Shown piece after piece: positions 36,926 through 50,310 of a stretch of DNA of 64,000 bases. A program made the translations under genes and the position numbers. The notes under the pieces were generated by a model. It saw nothing but the letters and a program-made list of their open reading frames with translations, was not told the DNA's origin and made no database searches. Each line of letters opens with the position of its first letter. Position 1 is the stretch's first letter. Source of the DNA: Epiperipatus broadwayi (lineage: Eukaryota; Onychophora; Udeonychophora; Euonychophora; Peripatidae); assembly GCA_028023455.1 (NCBI GenBank), contig JAQFVV010000143.1:1216001-1280000 (forward strand), given 5' to 3'.

Positions 36926-38488
36926 ACTTTTAAAAAAGAGATAATTTTAGTATCTCCATTTTAATATTTAATCAATGCTACTTAGCATACTTGAATATTG
37001 TTTTGAAATCCTGTTATGTTAGATAATAAGCGATTGCTCTGCTCTTGTTATCATCTTTGATTTATATTATATTTCTTTATGGTTTGCCTAGTCAGAGTTA
37101 TTATAAATTATGATTGTTAATACCTGTTAGTTAGAAATGATAGGCTAGCTAGAGATGATATTAAAATATATTGTTGATATTGATTAATTCCCATTAAATA
37201 TACCCCCCCCCCTTTAGATTATGATTTTATAAGTAGATTCAATATTTAAGATAGATTGATTATTTAATTGAGCCCTTTTACTTAGCATGATTAATATGCT
37301 ATTTTAAGAATTGGGTTGTGTTAGTTTAGCAGATAGAGGCTATCTGTTTAGGCACAATTAATTTTACATATACATATTTATATTTTACCTATGCATTGTG
37401 AGTGTGTTTTTACAAACTATGCTTTATACATTATGTCTTACTACACTTTCTGATGGGTTTGTGGTGGAGGCCACTCCCATCCTGCTTAGTTTGGGTATGG
37501 ATATCTTTTAGAACTGAAACATGAGGGTCCAGACCATTTTTATAAAGCCTATTTGAGTTCCTGAATGTGATGTGTTCATATATTAATTGTAGCAGGTCAT
37601 CCAGTCCTAGGGAACTGTGCATTTTGATGCAGAATTCTGATAATAATTACTCACTCGCACCACAAATTTATTTCTTAATGTTTTATTTAGTACCATAGCA
37701 TAAGGTAAACAGACCTTTCCCCCTTTATTAATTAACCATTCAGCTTTAGACTGAAAACTGAATCTTTGGTTACTAGACTGAATCTGAATTTTACTTGAGC
37801 TTAATTATTTGCTCAAGCATAATATGTAGCAGCCATGTTAGTGCTGTATATAGTAATCATTTTGGTTAGATTATTGACTCGTAACATGGGCAAACCAGTG
37901 TACATAGGTTTGAATATTCATTATTATAGGCATATATTTCATTAACTGCATTTTATGTTAAGATGAGACTGCTGTGTTAATTTAATCTCATACACTATGT
38001 AACATCTGTGTGCATTGATCCATCACATTTAATACTATATATTTGTCATTTTTATTTGATTTATTTTGTTGTTTAATAAACATATTTAAAATATGAAAAA
38101 TATATACATATAATATTTAAAATATATAATTTGTTTCATATCTTACTCACAACCCAAATTCTGATTTCATTAATATTATATATGTGTGTGCGTGTGTGTG
38201 TTGAATATGCATTATAGTTAAATGTTAGTAACTTTAATTTATTTAAGACCTCTAGTTAGTCTTTATGTAGTCTGTTTCTGAGTCTCAAGTTTCTCCCTGT
38301 TTGGATCTGGCTCATAAAAGAAATTGAAACCCATATGTAACCTTAGAAATGTCATTCATAGGGTGCTAAATTGTGGAGAATGGGTGAATGAGTTGAAGTT
38401 AGTTGGATTTGGGATCTCACCATCTCCTTTTGGTCAGCTTTAATGTATTTTACCCGGACTCTGGATTTTGTTATGTGAATGTACAAAT
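36926..38488 (+). repeat. Repeat A, copy 1 (about 1.56 kb)
   Basis: Matches 54,665-54,771 plus 58,384-59,814 almost end to end (broken only by an insertion in the second copy). Shared landmarks: gagataattttagtatctcc at the start, tttatggtttgcctagtcag, ggctatctgtttagg, agggtccagaccatttt, actgaatctgaatttta, tgtagcagccat, and gattttgtt.tgtgaatgta at the end. It includes a run of eleven C near 37,203. No conserved protein is encoded. The ends show neither clear inverted repeats nor a target duplication. It could be a solo LTR or a long unclassified repeat. Confidence 0.85.
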
Positions 38489-38489
38489 C

Positions 38490-41400
38490 TGACCATTATA
38501 TAGGTTAATTTTTTTTTCTGATTATAGTGTCACAATGTGGAGACTTGATTACTTCTATCACAACAATGAGCAGATTATTTTTTTATGTGGTACATTGGTG
38601 CATGATAATTTTGTATATATATATAGTGACCTTTAGTTTCTTCTAGAGAAACCTAAGGTCGATGAACTATGAGTAATGCTGGTTATAAATAGTCTGAAAA
38701 AAAATTTTTTTTTTCCATTGGAGTTTTACATTAAATAAAATCGGAATATATAAATATTTTAAGGAATTAAATTTTCACTTAGCAGTTGTGCAACATATAA
38801 ATCAAATTATGTCTGTAGTTTATTAAAATGTATAATGTATAAGTGTATTGTGTGTGGAAGGGGGGGGGATTTGGCTCTCACGCAAAGCAAAACTTTGAAT
38901 CTGTTTATTTATAAAAGTTTAAGTGTTAAATTAGACAAATGATATTTTTTTAAAAATGAAAGTTGAATATAATAGTTAGGAAATTTAACTTGCTTATTAT
39001 AGTGATTGTTTAATATTGAATTAAGGGGGGATAGCTAGAAAGTTTCAAAAAACTATGAAATAGGTTTAATGTTATTTAAAATTTGCTATGACTAGACAGC
39101 TAAAAGATTATTAATAAATGTGTGTGCATGATGTGTGGAATTTTAACCCCCTGATTGCTTGTCATGAATTATTTAATTTTTTTGACCAATTCATCCCTGG
39201 TGAATTTTTTTATAAGTATTATATGTGAAAAAGTGTGTAAAATGCTATATTTTATTATATAGAATTTTTGTTAAAAAATTTACAGTAGATCGCAGGAAAT
39301 TCAAAAATTCCACTCTTACGATAGACATATACTCTACCCAACATGTTCAGCCATTGTCTGTTAACAAGGCTGTAAAACATTTGGTGTTTGGTAACATTGT
39401 TTAAAGAAAATAGTTCCAATGACCAAAACATGTTTATTTGCAAATTTATTACGGTTTTAGATTATTTTTTTTTTACAATAATTTACACTATATTTATTAG
39501 CTATCAAGAAATATAAATTATTAATAACTTATTTTGACTTGAAATATTTCATCTTTAAAAATATAATATTATATTAGCAGAGAATGTAAATATGGTCTGA
39601 AACAATTTACAAGATTAGCTTTTATGTAAGCAATCTACTTATACTTATGAGTATGAAAATATTGCAATTTTGCAATAAATATTCAAAAAATTTTAACTTT
39701 TAAAGCATAATTTGTTAGATATAAGAGAAATAAATAAATATTCATTTGGATTTTTAAAAATAATAAGAAACAAGAAATATTTTATTGATTTTGTAAACTG
39801 AAAATAATCTTTTTAGAAATGATGACATGTTTTTTAATATTTACAGAAACAAAATGTGAACATTTAAATTTCTTTCAGTAATAAACAAAAATATCTATCA
39901 AATGGAGTCAAATTTATCATTTTTTGATAAGTAATAATCATTTAATCATATATTTTATGTTGATTTGTGAGACAAAGAAAAATGTCAGAAAATGTTGAAA
40001 TGTGAGTCTTAGTCTGCATAATAATTATATAAATAATTCCAAGATTTTATATATCATGCAATATATCATTAGAAAGGAAACTGAAAGAACAATTATTTTA
40101 TATTAGTTTTGAATAAATTAATAATTGTCTTCATTCATAAATCTTAAATCAAAATTTTAGTCTATTTTTTTATTGAAAAATTTTTTTTCAATTTTTTCTG
40201 ACATATTTTTTTTACTAAGAGCAGAAAAAATATCTCAAGTGCACAGGTGGGATAAGGCCGAGTTGTGAATAATTAGTGTCAAAATTATATTTGATGAACC
40301 AATTAACACTTAGTACCAAAAGTCAAAGATTATGTAGGTAAGTCAGAGAATGATGGACAAGCAGAGTTTATAAAAGGGGATAACACATTGGGTTGTGGTC
40401 TTCTCTAAAAAAAATTTTGTTATGTGAACATATAGTAAGTTTGCTGCTTCATCATCATCATCTGAATTATAAATAATTTAAATGTATAGTTTCATTATAA
40501 AATGTGTCACTAAATAATTAAGTGGGCAGACTAGATTACTTCAGAAGTCAATTATAGTCAAAATTTGCCAGCACAACAAAATTAATAAATCATGCTTAGT
40601 TCAATGTGTATAGCCCAGATAGTCCAATCTTGCCACCACAAGATCTTCCAGGTACAAACTTTTATTGCTATTTGTTCTGTCATACATATTTTGCTTATAA
40701 TATTTGAATGGATATTTTTAATCAAATGTAGGAAGAGACTGAAAGGAGTACAATTGCTGTGATTGTGCATTTGTGTTATATGCATTGGAAGACAAAATAA
40801 AATCTAAGCTGTAGTTTATTGTTTTTAATTATTATCATCAAAGAAAACTTTTGCATTCTCATGAGAAAAAAACTTTAGCAGAAAAGACAGAGTAGAATTA
40901 AAAATTAAAGAAATATTAAATAAACGATTGCTGAATGATTCTTTAAATTTACCATAGCGAGCATCTGTTTTAAGTGGTAAATCTGAATGAATGGTAGAAT
41001 TTTAACATTGAAAAGAAGAATCTAAGGGATGATTTAATTCATAGAGCAGGAAAAACTAAACTCTACAAATAATTTACTATCAAATAAGTGATATTGCAAA
41101 GATATAAATTTCCATAATGAACTAATAAATGAGTCAGGATCCTGATAATTAATGTAGCTACTTGTTTAAAATGTGCATCTTTAAATTCTTTTACTAAAAT
41201 AAAAGTTGCAATTTGAATAACTTCGAAGTCACTATGCTATGGCCACGTATCTTTTCATTTAGGATAATATATGTGTGTGTTCTGATATGGATAAACTTTA
41301 AACTGTCCAATGGAGGACAATCATAAATGATGCAGTGTGCTAAAAAAAGACTAAGTAACATTTTATTTATTATATTTATTGTTATGCTATATGTTTAATA

Positions 41401-44400
41401 CGTATGTTTAATATGTATTCTTAATTAAACATTATAATATTGACCCAGTATTAAACTCAGGTTAGGATAAAAAATATAATTTATTCATTACTTAATTGCT
41501 TGAGCCCATATTTTATTTTATTATGAAATGCTAGTGAGGATGTGAAGTATGGAGGGGGGTTTCAAAATATTAATATGCCAATAGTTTTAAATGTATATTT
41601 TCATGTTTACTTAATTCACATATATTTTTAATTATTTGATTGCTATGCTCTGGAGAATGAGTTAATTAAGATATGTGTTTAAAGTAAATGATGCCCATTT
41701 CTCAGTCTATAGAGTTAACATTTAAATAAAATTTTATTCTTAAGTTGTAATAGACTAATTTTATAATTATCAGTTCATGCATCAATAATATGATACTCTT
41801 ATGTACAGTGAGAATGCAAATGGTCTTTGTTTATTTGAGGTGAGTGTAGTTCTGACCACTTCAAAGGCTGAGATGGAGCATAGACCTCTCACAATTAGAT
41901 ACATTTAAATTTGAAGGTATTCAGGAGAGGATATATTTCCAGTTCCATTATTATTAGTTTGCTTCATAAAAAAATAAATATTTTTATACGTTTGTTGTAT
42001 GTGGTGATTTAGCAAACTCTCTTTTATATGTGCAGTGACAAGCTTCTCACATATCTTATAGCCTCAGGTAGAAGGCACCCTTATGTTTATTCTTTCATCA
42101 AGATGTTATTTATTGATTTATTTTTCTCTTGTGAAAGTATTATTATTATTACTACCCAGGATTGTATGAAATATTATTACTGTTTTGCTAGGTCATGGTG
42201 TGTTAGTTAAGACTCATTTTTTGCTTTAAGGAATTACATGTAAAATCATATTTCAGAAATTGAGGTATTGTGTAGCTGAGCTTATCTCGCAGCATGTTAT
42301 GAACTGATAATTATTTTAAATTTAAGATTAATAATTTGAACTCAGACAAGCAACGTGCATCATATCTGGTTCATGCTGAAGCAAGTCACAAGTCGACTGG
42401 AAAGGCAATGGTAGAAAACTCATGTTGGGGCCATGGTATAAAATACAAGTGTGTGTGCATGAATATAACCTCTTAAACTATTATATAATTAAAAAAGAGA
42501 AGAGCACTAAGTTTATGAGAGTAATACCTCATAAAATTAGTTATAAGCTTAAGTAGCAAAATAATAATAATTATAGTAATCATAATTTTCGTATTGATGA
42601 AGTGCTGCTTCAGCTAGAAAAATAATGTTAAAATAATATACTGCGGGTCAAAATAGTTTATTGAATTGCCTATAGTATAATAGTTATTTGTCCCCAATAC
42701 TAGTATATGAGTATCACTGTTGGGATGAGGGTTCTATCCAAAATGGGATGGGCTCTGAAAGACTTTTACCCCATAGCTATTGTAGATCCATTCTAAATAT
42801 ATTTTGTAATTATTATTTCGTATTTTTGTTTGCTATTGGATCGCTATGATGTTTGTGTTTTATCTTGCAGTATTTATTGTTCATATGTTAATAAATATTT
42901 TGTTTTGAATTTAAACTTTGTTGTTGTGTCTTAATACTTGGGTATCCATTGATTTAATCTAACATAGAGAATATTCCATGATTTCCAGTACTGATGTGTC
43001 ATGAAATATCTTTATTAAATATTACTACTAAATGAATAATTTTTCTATTATTTATTTGTTGAAACTTAAGAATTAATCTGATGAAACATTCATTTATATT
43101 TGAGATTATAATGATCATATGGCAAACAACTAAGAGAATAATTTTAATTTTAAATTTAATCTTTAGTTTATCAAGTTTATTGCATAATGATTAATATCAT
43201 GAGTGAACATCAAATCCCTTTTTCACTCCTGATATTTGAATGCATTGCAGTCACTAGGGATCTGGTCAAAATTATTGTAAATAAATATTTCATTTAAATA
43301 ATAGTTTTGTAGTTGCTAACATTTATTATTGTGATTTAGGATTATTATCCTTAGTTAAGAGTAGACATTAGCTTTCAGAATGAGTGTATGCCTATTCTAC
43401 TTAAGTTTGCTGGGATAGTGTTCTGTGGCCTGCAATAAATTTGAAAGTGATTATTTGAAGCTCCTCACTACAAATCAAGACCCTGAGAGTGAGAGGTTTT
43501 ACAATCAGAAAATTTTAAGTGACGAGGTTATCATTGCTGGATATAACAATAAAGAATTTATTGATGTGATAAATTTTGTATATTCCCCTCCAATGTGTTG
43601 AGTCATGTTCGTGGTAGAGATGTGATGGGAAAAATGTAAACATAAACACTTAAAAAAAATTAACTGTAACTTGGGAGGGGTCTATGTGGAGAACAAGGAG
43701 ATAATTAATATGTTGGGAGAGGGTTGAGTGAAGACTCATCTTTTTTTATTTTGATAATAAGATTTTTTAATATTTCTTGTGAGTCTGATTTTCAAGGTTC
43801 TCTGCATAGATTATCAAGCCATTCCCATCAATTTAAACATAAAAAATTAAGAACTGGAATTGTTGTAGCTGCCATGAGAGATCATATAGCTGTGTTGGAT
43901 TCATATGACTTATGTATAAGTCTGTGGAGAAAAGTTGCTTTCAGTTTTTAATAATTTGTCACATAATTCATTTATATAATAATTACTGAGTTCAAAAACT
44001 AGAACTAAACATATTATTTATAACTTAAATTATTATTATTGTTGTTTTTTTATTGAAAATTTAATTTTCTTTTCTCATGTACTTACAATTTGTCAGGTGA
44101 TGATGATCTCAAGTTGGCATAGTAGCTAATTGATATAGTTACAATTTGCTGCCCTGGTGAATGCATTATTACACATATATCACTCTGCCACTCCCTATCC
44201 ATCTACATCTCTATATGGCTAAGTGAAAAGTTACAATATATATACGTAATTTTTTTCCCCCAATTATGGCATCACAACATAAACTATCAAATTACATACC
44301 TACATTTCCTGCATTTTAAGCAATTTTTTTGGTTTATATATGTGTAGATTTTTTTTGGTTATATTGAAGCAGTCAATCTTAGCTTAAGATTGAGTGGGAT

Positions 44401-44860
44401 CTATCTACTAATCTGTGTTTAAACCCTATATCCCATCTCTCTTCTTTTGTCATGTATATATATTTTATGTATATATTTGAGATGCGTGCCTAAGTTACAA
44501 AATTTTAATGTTTCAGTAACATTTTTTTAAAATTTATTATTAATTCTTTTTTATTAAATTAAACTAACAAAATATTGATTTTTTAAAATATTTTATTATA
44601 TGTCATTTTTAAAAGTTTTTCTTTTGAAATTGTTTTCCCTATTCAAATGTATATTTTATAAAATCCAAGATGGAAGATGTAACTGTTAATTGTCCAAAAA
44701 TAATTAAAGGGTTGGAAACAATATTGTTTTAAGCTGGGGAAGGTATTTTTAATTAAAGTTTTTACTTAAAATAAAATGGGGATTAAGATTAATGATTTTC
44801 TTTTGTTATAAACATTTTTGTCAAATCTATTTCTAATCTGGAAGTAGATTTGAATTTATT
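38490..44860. other. Long A+T-rich stretch without recognised genes
   Basis: Small features only: a hairpin at about 38,628-38,660 (gacctttagtttct / agaaacctaaggtc), a G9 run near 38,868, short TG runs and minor duplications. Somewhat less A/T-rich patches at 42,310-42,470, 42,660-42,790 and 43,380-43,950 may be old SINEs or decayed coding pieces, but nothing is identifiable. Confidence 0.45.
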
Positions 44861-44879
44861 TTTGGACATTATCTTACAG

Positions 44880-44911
44880 TTGCATCTTCAAAAACAATTG
44901 ATAAAGAAAAG
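44880..44911 (+). other. Candidate 32-nt microexon (weak)
   Basis: A strong acceptor (tttttggacattatcttacag, split here as T-rich tract plus cttacag) precedes a 32-nt segment that ends in aaaag|gtaaga, a consensus donor. With one base upstream it reads ASSKTIDKEK. The one-base phase agrees with the end of the candidate first exon at 12,766. A 32-nt match between splice words can arise by chance, and no family is recognised. Confidence 0.22.
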
Positions 44912-45661
44912 GTAAGAATTTTTAATATCAGAGATTAGATTTTAAGCTAAAACTAAGTAATTTAAAGCATTCCAGAAATACTTGAGCAGAGTATAAAATG
45001 ACCAGATTTTAAATCACCAACATATTAGCTACTACTTAGAGAACTGTGTTGTCATCAATACTCCATGCAAATTTGAAATTTAAGATGATGATAGAGTAGA
45101 CACCAATCAACTTTCTGATTTTTGTGGGTCATTTTTCCTGCTAATGTACCATCTAACTGCTGCTCTGAAATGAAGAAAAGCCTAAAAAAAGAAACTTTGG
45201 AATGCTGATCAGAAGATGGCTGTCACCAAGAATTCACATGGATCCATTAAATGCTGTACTTTGAAAAATGGACTATTAAATGGTGCAAGGTAAATTATTT
45301 TAAACTGCCACTATTGAAACTAAATCCAGCTTGTCTAACTAGTCTCAAACTCTATTAAGATTTCTCCTAATGTATTATTTATTAACTTTGTAACTTTTCT
45401 AATATGTAAATTGCTCTCAAGTAATTTCTATAAATTTAATTCTCTCTCATATGCTCTAACTTTTTTAATGTTGGTGCGGTCATTGCTTTATATGTATTTA
45501 TTACTTGATTATATATATATATATTTTAGTTATTATAATATGCCAATCTCAAGCAACCTGGCGGCTTAATTTCTAAAAATCTTTTCTGTCATTTTTTTCA
45601 CTAAACCTTTATGAATTCAGGTTATTAACGTCCCTTTTAAATATAATGCATTATTAATTAA

Positions 45662-46407
45662 CCCTTTTCCCGCGCTCGACGAGGCTCCTCGTCGACATCT
45701 GAAATCACTCTAACTCAGTTCGTTTTCATACGAAAAAATTCGTTAAATACGTATTGAATTCGTTTTTAAAAGTTCTGTACGATGGTGACATCTTCCGATT
45801 TATTTTAGAAGTAAAAAATAGAAAAAAACGTATTTAAACCTAAACAAAGAAGGAACATTATTTGTGATTGGTTCTTAGCATGCTCTCAGCCGAAAAAGAC
45901 ATTCTGATTGGCTGGAAAGAACAAAGAAACTGCCTGATCAAAGAAAATAAAGAAAAACGCTGAGATTTTCATTTCGAATACGATTTAAATTATTATTAAA
46001 TAATATTTATGGAAATTAAACATAATTTTCAGAGAGAATAATAAAAAAACAAAATTATTTTCGAAAAATATTGAAGATTTTAGTCCAAATATTGAAGTTG
46101 TAGTAAAAAGAAATATTTACTTTTCTATAACGTAAAAGTCGATCTTTTTGTTTACATTATAACTTTTATGTTGCCGATGTTGAATATTTTAGAATAAATA
46201 AATAGCAATTTATTTTTGAAAGAACTTTCGTTTTTTTCATGACCTGAAAAATTAATTATATACTTTTTATAAATGTATCTGAGTTGAATTTAATATTATA
46301 GGCGAATATGTTTTAACAATAGGCTTTGTCTTCAGTTTGTGAGTTGGCCAATTAAAAGATTTGATTTTTATCTGATACAACCAATGATAAAATTAGCGGT
46401 TTAAGGG
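45662..46407. mobile_element. piggyBac-like MITE, 746 bp, TTAA target
   Basis: It begins CCCTTTTCCCGCGCTCG and ends AGCGGTTTAAGGG, flanked on both sides by TTAA (45,658-45,661 and 46,408-46,411). This is the exact target duplication of the piggyBac superfamily. The first 6 bases of the ends are nearly complementary; the rest is imperfect. CpGs are frequent and there is a tight hairpin, cgacgag-gctc-ctcgtcg, just inside the left end. No transposase. Two ATTGG words (about 45,867 and 45,907) and two CCAAT words (46,348 and 46,381) lie inside. Confidence 0.8.
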
Positions 46408-46978
46408 TTAATACATTCACCAGATTGTTTTTATGAATCAACATTTTAGGTTTGTTTTTAATATAAAATTTGTTATTTATTAACTCTGGATTCTATCCGG
46501 GGAATTCAGAACTTAGCCTAATTAAGGCTCTGAAACTTATTTATTTTATAAATGTTATTTATCCAATTCTGAAAGGGTGACTTCCTATTTTGTTTTCTGT
46601 ATAACTGCTAATCCTTTTTTTATTTACTCTTAAAATATCAAATACTGTACTTAAATATTCCAGTTATTATAAAATCAACGAAGCTGGGATTGATTTATTT
46701 TAAATAGCAGAAAAGGAGGGGGTCAAATCTTAATGTATATTTTATCAAATGAAATCTAAATCTCTCTATATATATTCTAGTGGCATAGCAAATTAATTAT
46801 TTAAATTATAGCATTCAAACAAGGGTCATTTATTTTAAAGCAGTAAAACTTATTCAATGTCATTAGTGACATTTATCATTATTGCATTATTGACATTTAG
46901 CCTATCTTCGCATATATATGTGCTTCTTAATCTGGGGGTTGCGACAAGTTTGAACTCATAGATTTCTTCTCAAGCCTT

Positions 46979-47143
46979 GTCCTGAGGATAGTTGACCCCC
47001 TCAGGACCATTTATTTTATATAAAAAGGCCTCTGGTGGTGATTCCCATAAGTTTGGCACACGCTATGCCTATCCACTTTCTTTGTATAAAAGGCCTGCAC
47101 GTCGGTGATGTCCACGGCATGCCTTGTCCACTTTTCTCTAAGC
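46979..47143 (+). repeat. Hairpin followed by a diverged tandem pair
   Basis: A perfect 9-bp hairpin gtcctgagg...cctcaggac spans 46,979-47,006. It is followed by two related units of about 60 bases starting tataaaaaggcct (47,019) and tataaaaggcct (47,085). They share gtgatt/gtgatg, atgcct and tccact. Each unit begins with a TATA-like word. The block is richer in G+C than its surroundings. Identity unknown. Confidence 0.5.
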
Positions 47144-48054
47144 ACTGCCCATGAAGGAGGTCTTAGTCTTCATTTTTGTCCAGAAGCACTACCTTTTCCT
47201 CTTAGCTCTTTGCCCTTATGTCAATACCACCCAAACATCATATTATTATTATTTCTTTTGCTTATGACCTAATTTTAGTGCTGTAATAATATTAATATTG
47301 CACTCTGCTCAAAATATATATAAATTCCAAATATTACTAGCTAGATTAATTACTAATATTATTTTAATTTTGTTATACAATCCCATCGTCGTAATTTGTT
47401 ATTTATCTATTTAAAAGTATTTGCCTTGGGGAAAATAAAGTGTTCTTCTTACCAGTGCTAATTAAAAGAATTTTCATTAAATATTTTATCATATAACCTA
47501 ATATGTTTTTAAATGTATTTTATTTATTTTCACGAGTGTAATGGTGTGAAAATAGTTTCTATTATATCTATAATGAATTCCAGAATGCTCCCCGAAATCA
47601 TAATGTTAGTCACCACATTTCAGAACCATATATAAAAGCGTTAATAGCAATTTTATGTAAATTCTTTCTAATAGTTGATTGGCATCTTAATACTGTACCC
47701 ACAAAAGATGTGTGTTTATTTATAATATATTACTTAGCTAATAAAAGAGCATATGAGAAATATAGCATGAATGACAATATATAATTATCTATCGTTTGGT
47801 AGACCGCTTGCTCATTCATGCACATACTAATGTATACAATTAAGTCATAATTTATAATAATTTGACATTATATTATACTAAATTTTGTTGCCTAACTTGT
47901 TTGAGTAGTTCGAATTCCTTTTTCTCCACTTCCAAATGTACAGTCATGCATATACATATTTTACTTAAATCATAGTTAATAGATGTCTCATTGTCTTCTC
48001 CACTCTGCTAATGGGCCGGAGTTAAAATAAATTCTTATGTGCCATCATTGTTAT

Positions 48055-48218
48055 GTTATCTATTAGGCATTTGATCTGGCACTTAGAGAGTGGGTTCAAA
48101 TCCAGGATGGTCCCTGACCTAAATCTCAGGCTTGACTGGATTTGAAATACATTTTGTGAGTTCTAGCTCATGTTAGATGTATCGACATGTTTTGACCGGT
48201 ACAATATATATATATATG
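48055..48218 (+). repeat. Possible tRNA-like SINE with ccggtacaatatata tail
   Basis: Contains ctggcacttagagagtgggttcaaatccaggatgg-like sequence (A-box remnant plus a good B box ggttcaaatcc at 48,094-48,104). It ends with gaccggtacaatatatatat near 48,196-48,218, the tail shared with the 0.7-1.0 kb element. Confidence 0.4.
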
Positions 48219-48639
48219 GATTTCAAATTTTTTAAAAAATCTTTCTGCTTATCATGGTTTGCATAAGGACATAGTGTAGTCTATGCAAAATGCCCAATAT
48301 TAGGTTTCCTTTAGTGCATATTGACTTGAAATTTTGGTTGTATTTTGGTTATATTTAGGATTGTATATTTTATAATGTATTCTCTTACCTACTTATGACT
48401 GCTGCCTGAGGGTGACAAAGAAGCTCAAAAAGGGACCCATCACTTTAAAATTTTGGAATTTTGGATTGGATGCAAGCAATGAAATGAGTAAAGCAAGGCT
48501 AATAAAAATATGTATATGCATTCTAAATAAAAATTAAACTTGGCATAGAAAATCAAAATATAATCATGAATCTATAAGTGTTTTTTATTAGGAATAATGC
48601 AGCTCAAATGGAAAAAGAGATAAGAAGTGCCGAGGTTAA

Positions 48640-49950
48640 TGTTTATTTTATATAATATTATTATTAATTAGTGTTAAATTTTGTTTTAAATAGGAAATAC
48701 TAAAGCAGGTGGCATGAGTTAGGAGGGAAAGAGGAATTAAGGATATGAGGATTTAGGATAAGGGGTGTAACAGCCTTGAGACTGGGAAGCTAGAGTGAGC
48801 CATTTTCAGGAGAGGTGGCATATAGTCAGATTGAAGAATCATTTTTTACAAAATCATTTTTAGAAAGTTACCAAAATTTTTAATACCAATATAGACAGTG
48901 AAGAGTGGATGATACCAATGGTAAAGGAGCTGATGAGGAATCCCTCTAGTATTAATTGAGTTCTGAGAGGAACAGTTAAGGATGGATAAGAAATGGGAAG
49001 CTGTGAACCATTGGGAAAATTTAAGTAAGGGGGTAGAGGCTTTGAGATTTTAGATTTGGAGGAAAGTTATCAAAGGAAAATTTTAGATCTAGAAGATGAG
49101 TATCAAAGGAATTTACTGGATATAGAAGTAAGGGGCACCAAAGAATCTGGTAGAGAGATGGAAGAAAAACAGTCTGAAGATGTTTAAAAACACAGGTAGA
49201 GACAAACCAAAGATTTTAGATGTGAAGGAAAAGCACAAACATAATCTTTTAGAGAATGCCAACTTGATGTAGGACAATAAAACAGTAATCAATGAATGTA
49301 TAGAGATGGTGAGCGATGTTCAAGAACATAAGGAAAGTAGCTTAGCAGCTAGGAAAAAACAGGAGGGACCTCCAGAGAATATACCCAATATAGAATCTTC
49401 GAGGTTGCAAACCCCACCTGTTCATGATTGTCCACAACAAGAGACCCTGAAACCATATTTGAAACCACCAATGGAGCTTATCCAAATAACTATTGGCAGA
49501 CAGGATATTGTGGAGATGGAAGATAGGGGCAAACAGAATCCCTTAGATGTAGAAGAAGAGACCAAGCAAGCTATTTTAAATGAAGATAAAAATAAACACA
49601 ATGTTTTGGAAACAAAAAAACTTAAGATGTGCAAAAAGATTTAGGGTTAAAAGATATGGGTAAGCAGAATACTTTGGACTCTGAAAAACACAACTCTCAA
49701 GATTTTCTGACTAGAAAGAAAAAGAATAGACAAAATATCCTAAGTATAAAAGAAGAACCCAAAACTAAGGAACTACCTTGTACTTTGAAAATAGGGGACA
49801 TAAGTGAATCAAATGTTTGGGGGAGAGAGAGTGGAGAATGTCCAAATACTTTGAATAGGAAGTATCAATTGAAGTGGAAAAGGTTAAATGCGAAAGTGAG
49901 AATAGAGGATAGGGTTTATTGGAAACCAATATCCATTGATTAGAGGAGCA
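48640..49950 (+). pseudogene. Broken coding remnant with 11-residue (33-nt) repeats
   Basis: A purine-rich block, less A/T-rich than its flanks. In changing frames it encodes 11-residue repeats: ILDLEESYQRK, ILDLEDEYQRN, LLDIEVRGTKE (49,050-49,145); KPKILDVKEKH, KHNLLENANLM (about 49,207-49,270); KQNPLDVEEET, KQAILNEDKNK (49,531 on); and, after a frameshift near 49,630, KQNTLDSEKHN, SQDFLTRKKKN, RQNILSIKEEP. The pattern (K/R)(Q/H)N.L(D/E) fits a coiled-coil hendecad array. The longest open parts are 49,306-49,644 and 49,629-49,943. A non-repeat Pro-rich part (NIPNIESSRLQTPP) separates two arrays. Stops and a frameshift make it inactive. No family recognised; a lineage-specific gene or transposon structural protein are both possible. 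Confidence 0.55.
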
Positions 49951-50310
49951 AAATTGATGATGCCAAAGAGAAATGGAGCATATGGTTATGAAGAGAAGAA
50001 AAGAAAGGATTTCTGCACCTTTAGAATAGGAAACCAGTTATGGGTTCAAATCCAGAGACTAAAAAATAGACACATCAGGGAATATTACAAGTATTTCCCA
50101 CCATAAGGAACCATACCTAGTTGATCAAAACTGTGAGAATTACAAAGAAACATTAATAGGGACCTATAATGCTGCAGTCTTAGACCCTTCATAAATAAAC
50201 CCCCAGATCCCACTTAGACAAGATTATTTTCAATCATTAGTGGATCTATAAAACTCAAATAGGATGATCTAAGATCATTTGTGGATCTGTCCCTTCCCCA
50301 ACCATTTTTA
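49950..50310 (+). pseudogene. Decayed coding-like tail, unassigned
   Basis: In one frame it reads FRIGNQLWVQIQRLKNRH then REYYKYFPP, loosely like the F..GD.VWV...(K/R)..(E)Y.GP pattern at the C-terminus of Gypsy-type integrases. Stops follow. It continues the compositionally distinct block upstream, so both may belong to one old insertion. The resemblance is short and may be fortuitous. Confidence 0.25.

Noticed and set aside
37431-37622. Antisense frame with the peptide NGLDPHVSVLKDIHT, echoed at 58,705-58,923
   Set aside because: The likeness follows from Repeat A DNA identity. The differences between copies mostly change amino acids and the frame ends differ, so there is no sign of coding constraint.
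43724-43951. 75-codon open frame in a less A/T-rich patch
   Set aside because: No motif. Flanking sequence gives neither gene nor transposon context.
49422-49634. Minus-strand open frame opposite the hendecad remnant
   Set aside because: Shadow of the plus-strand coding-like sequence: Ser/Cys/Leu-rich reversal of the repeat.
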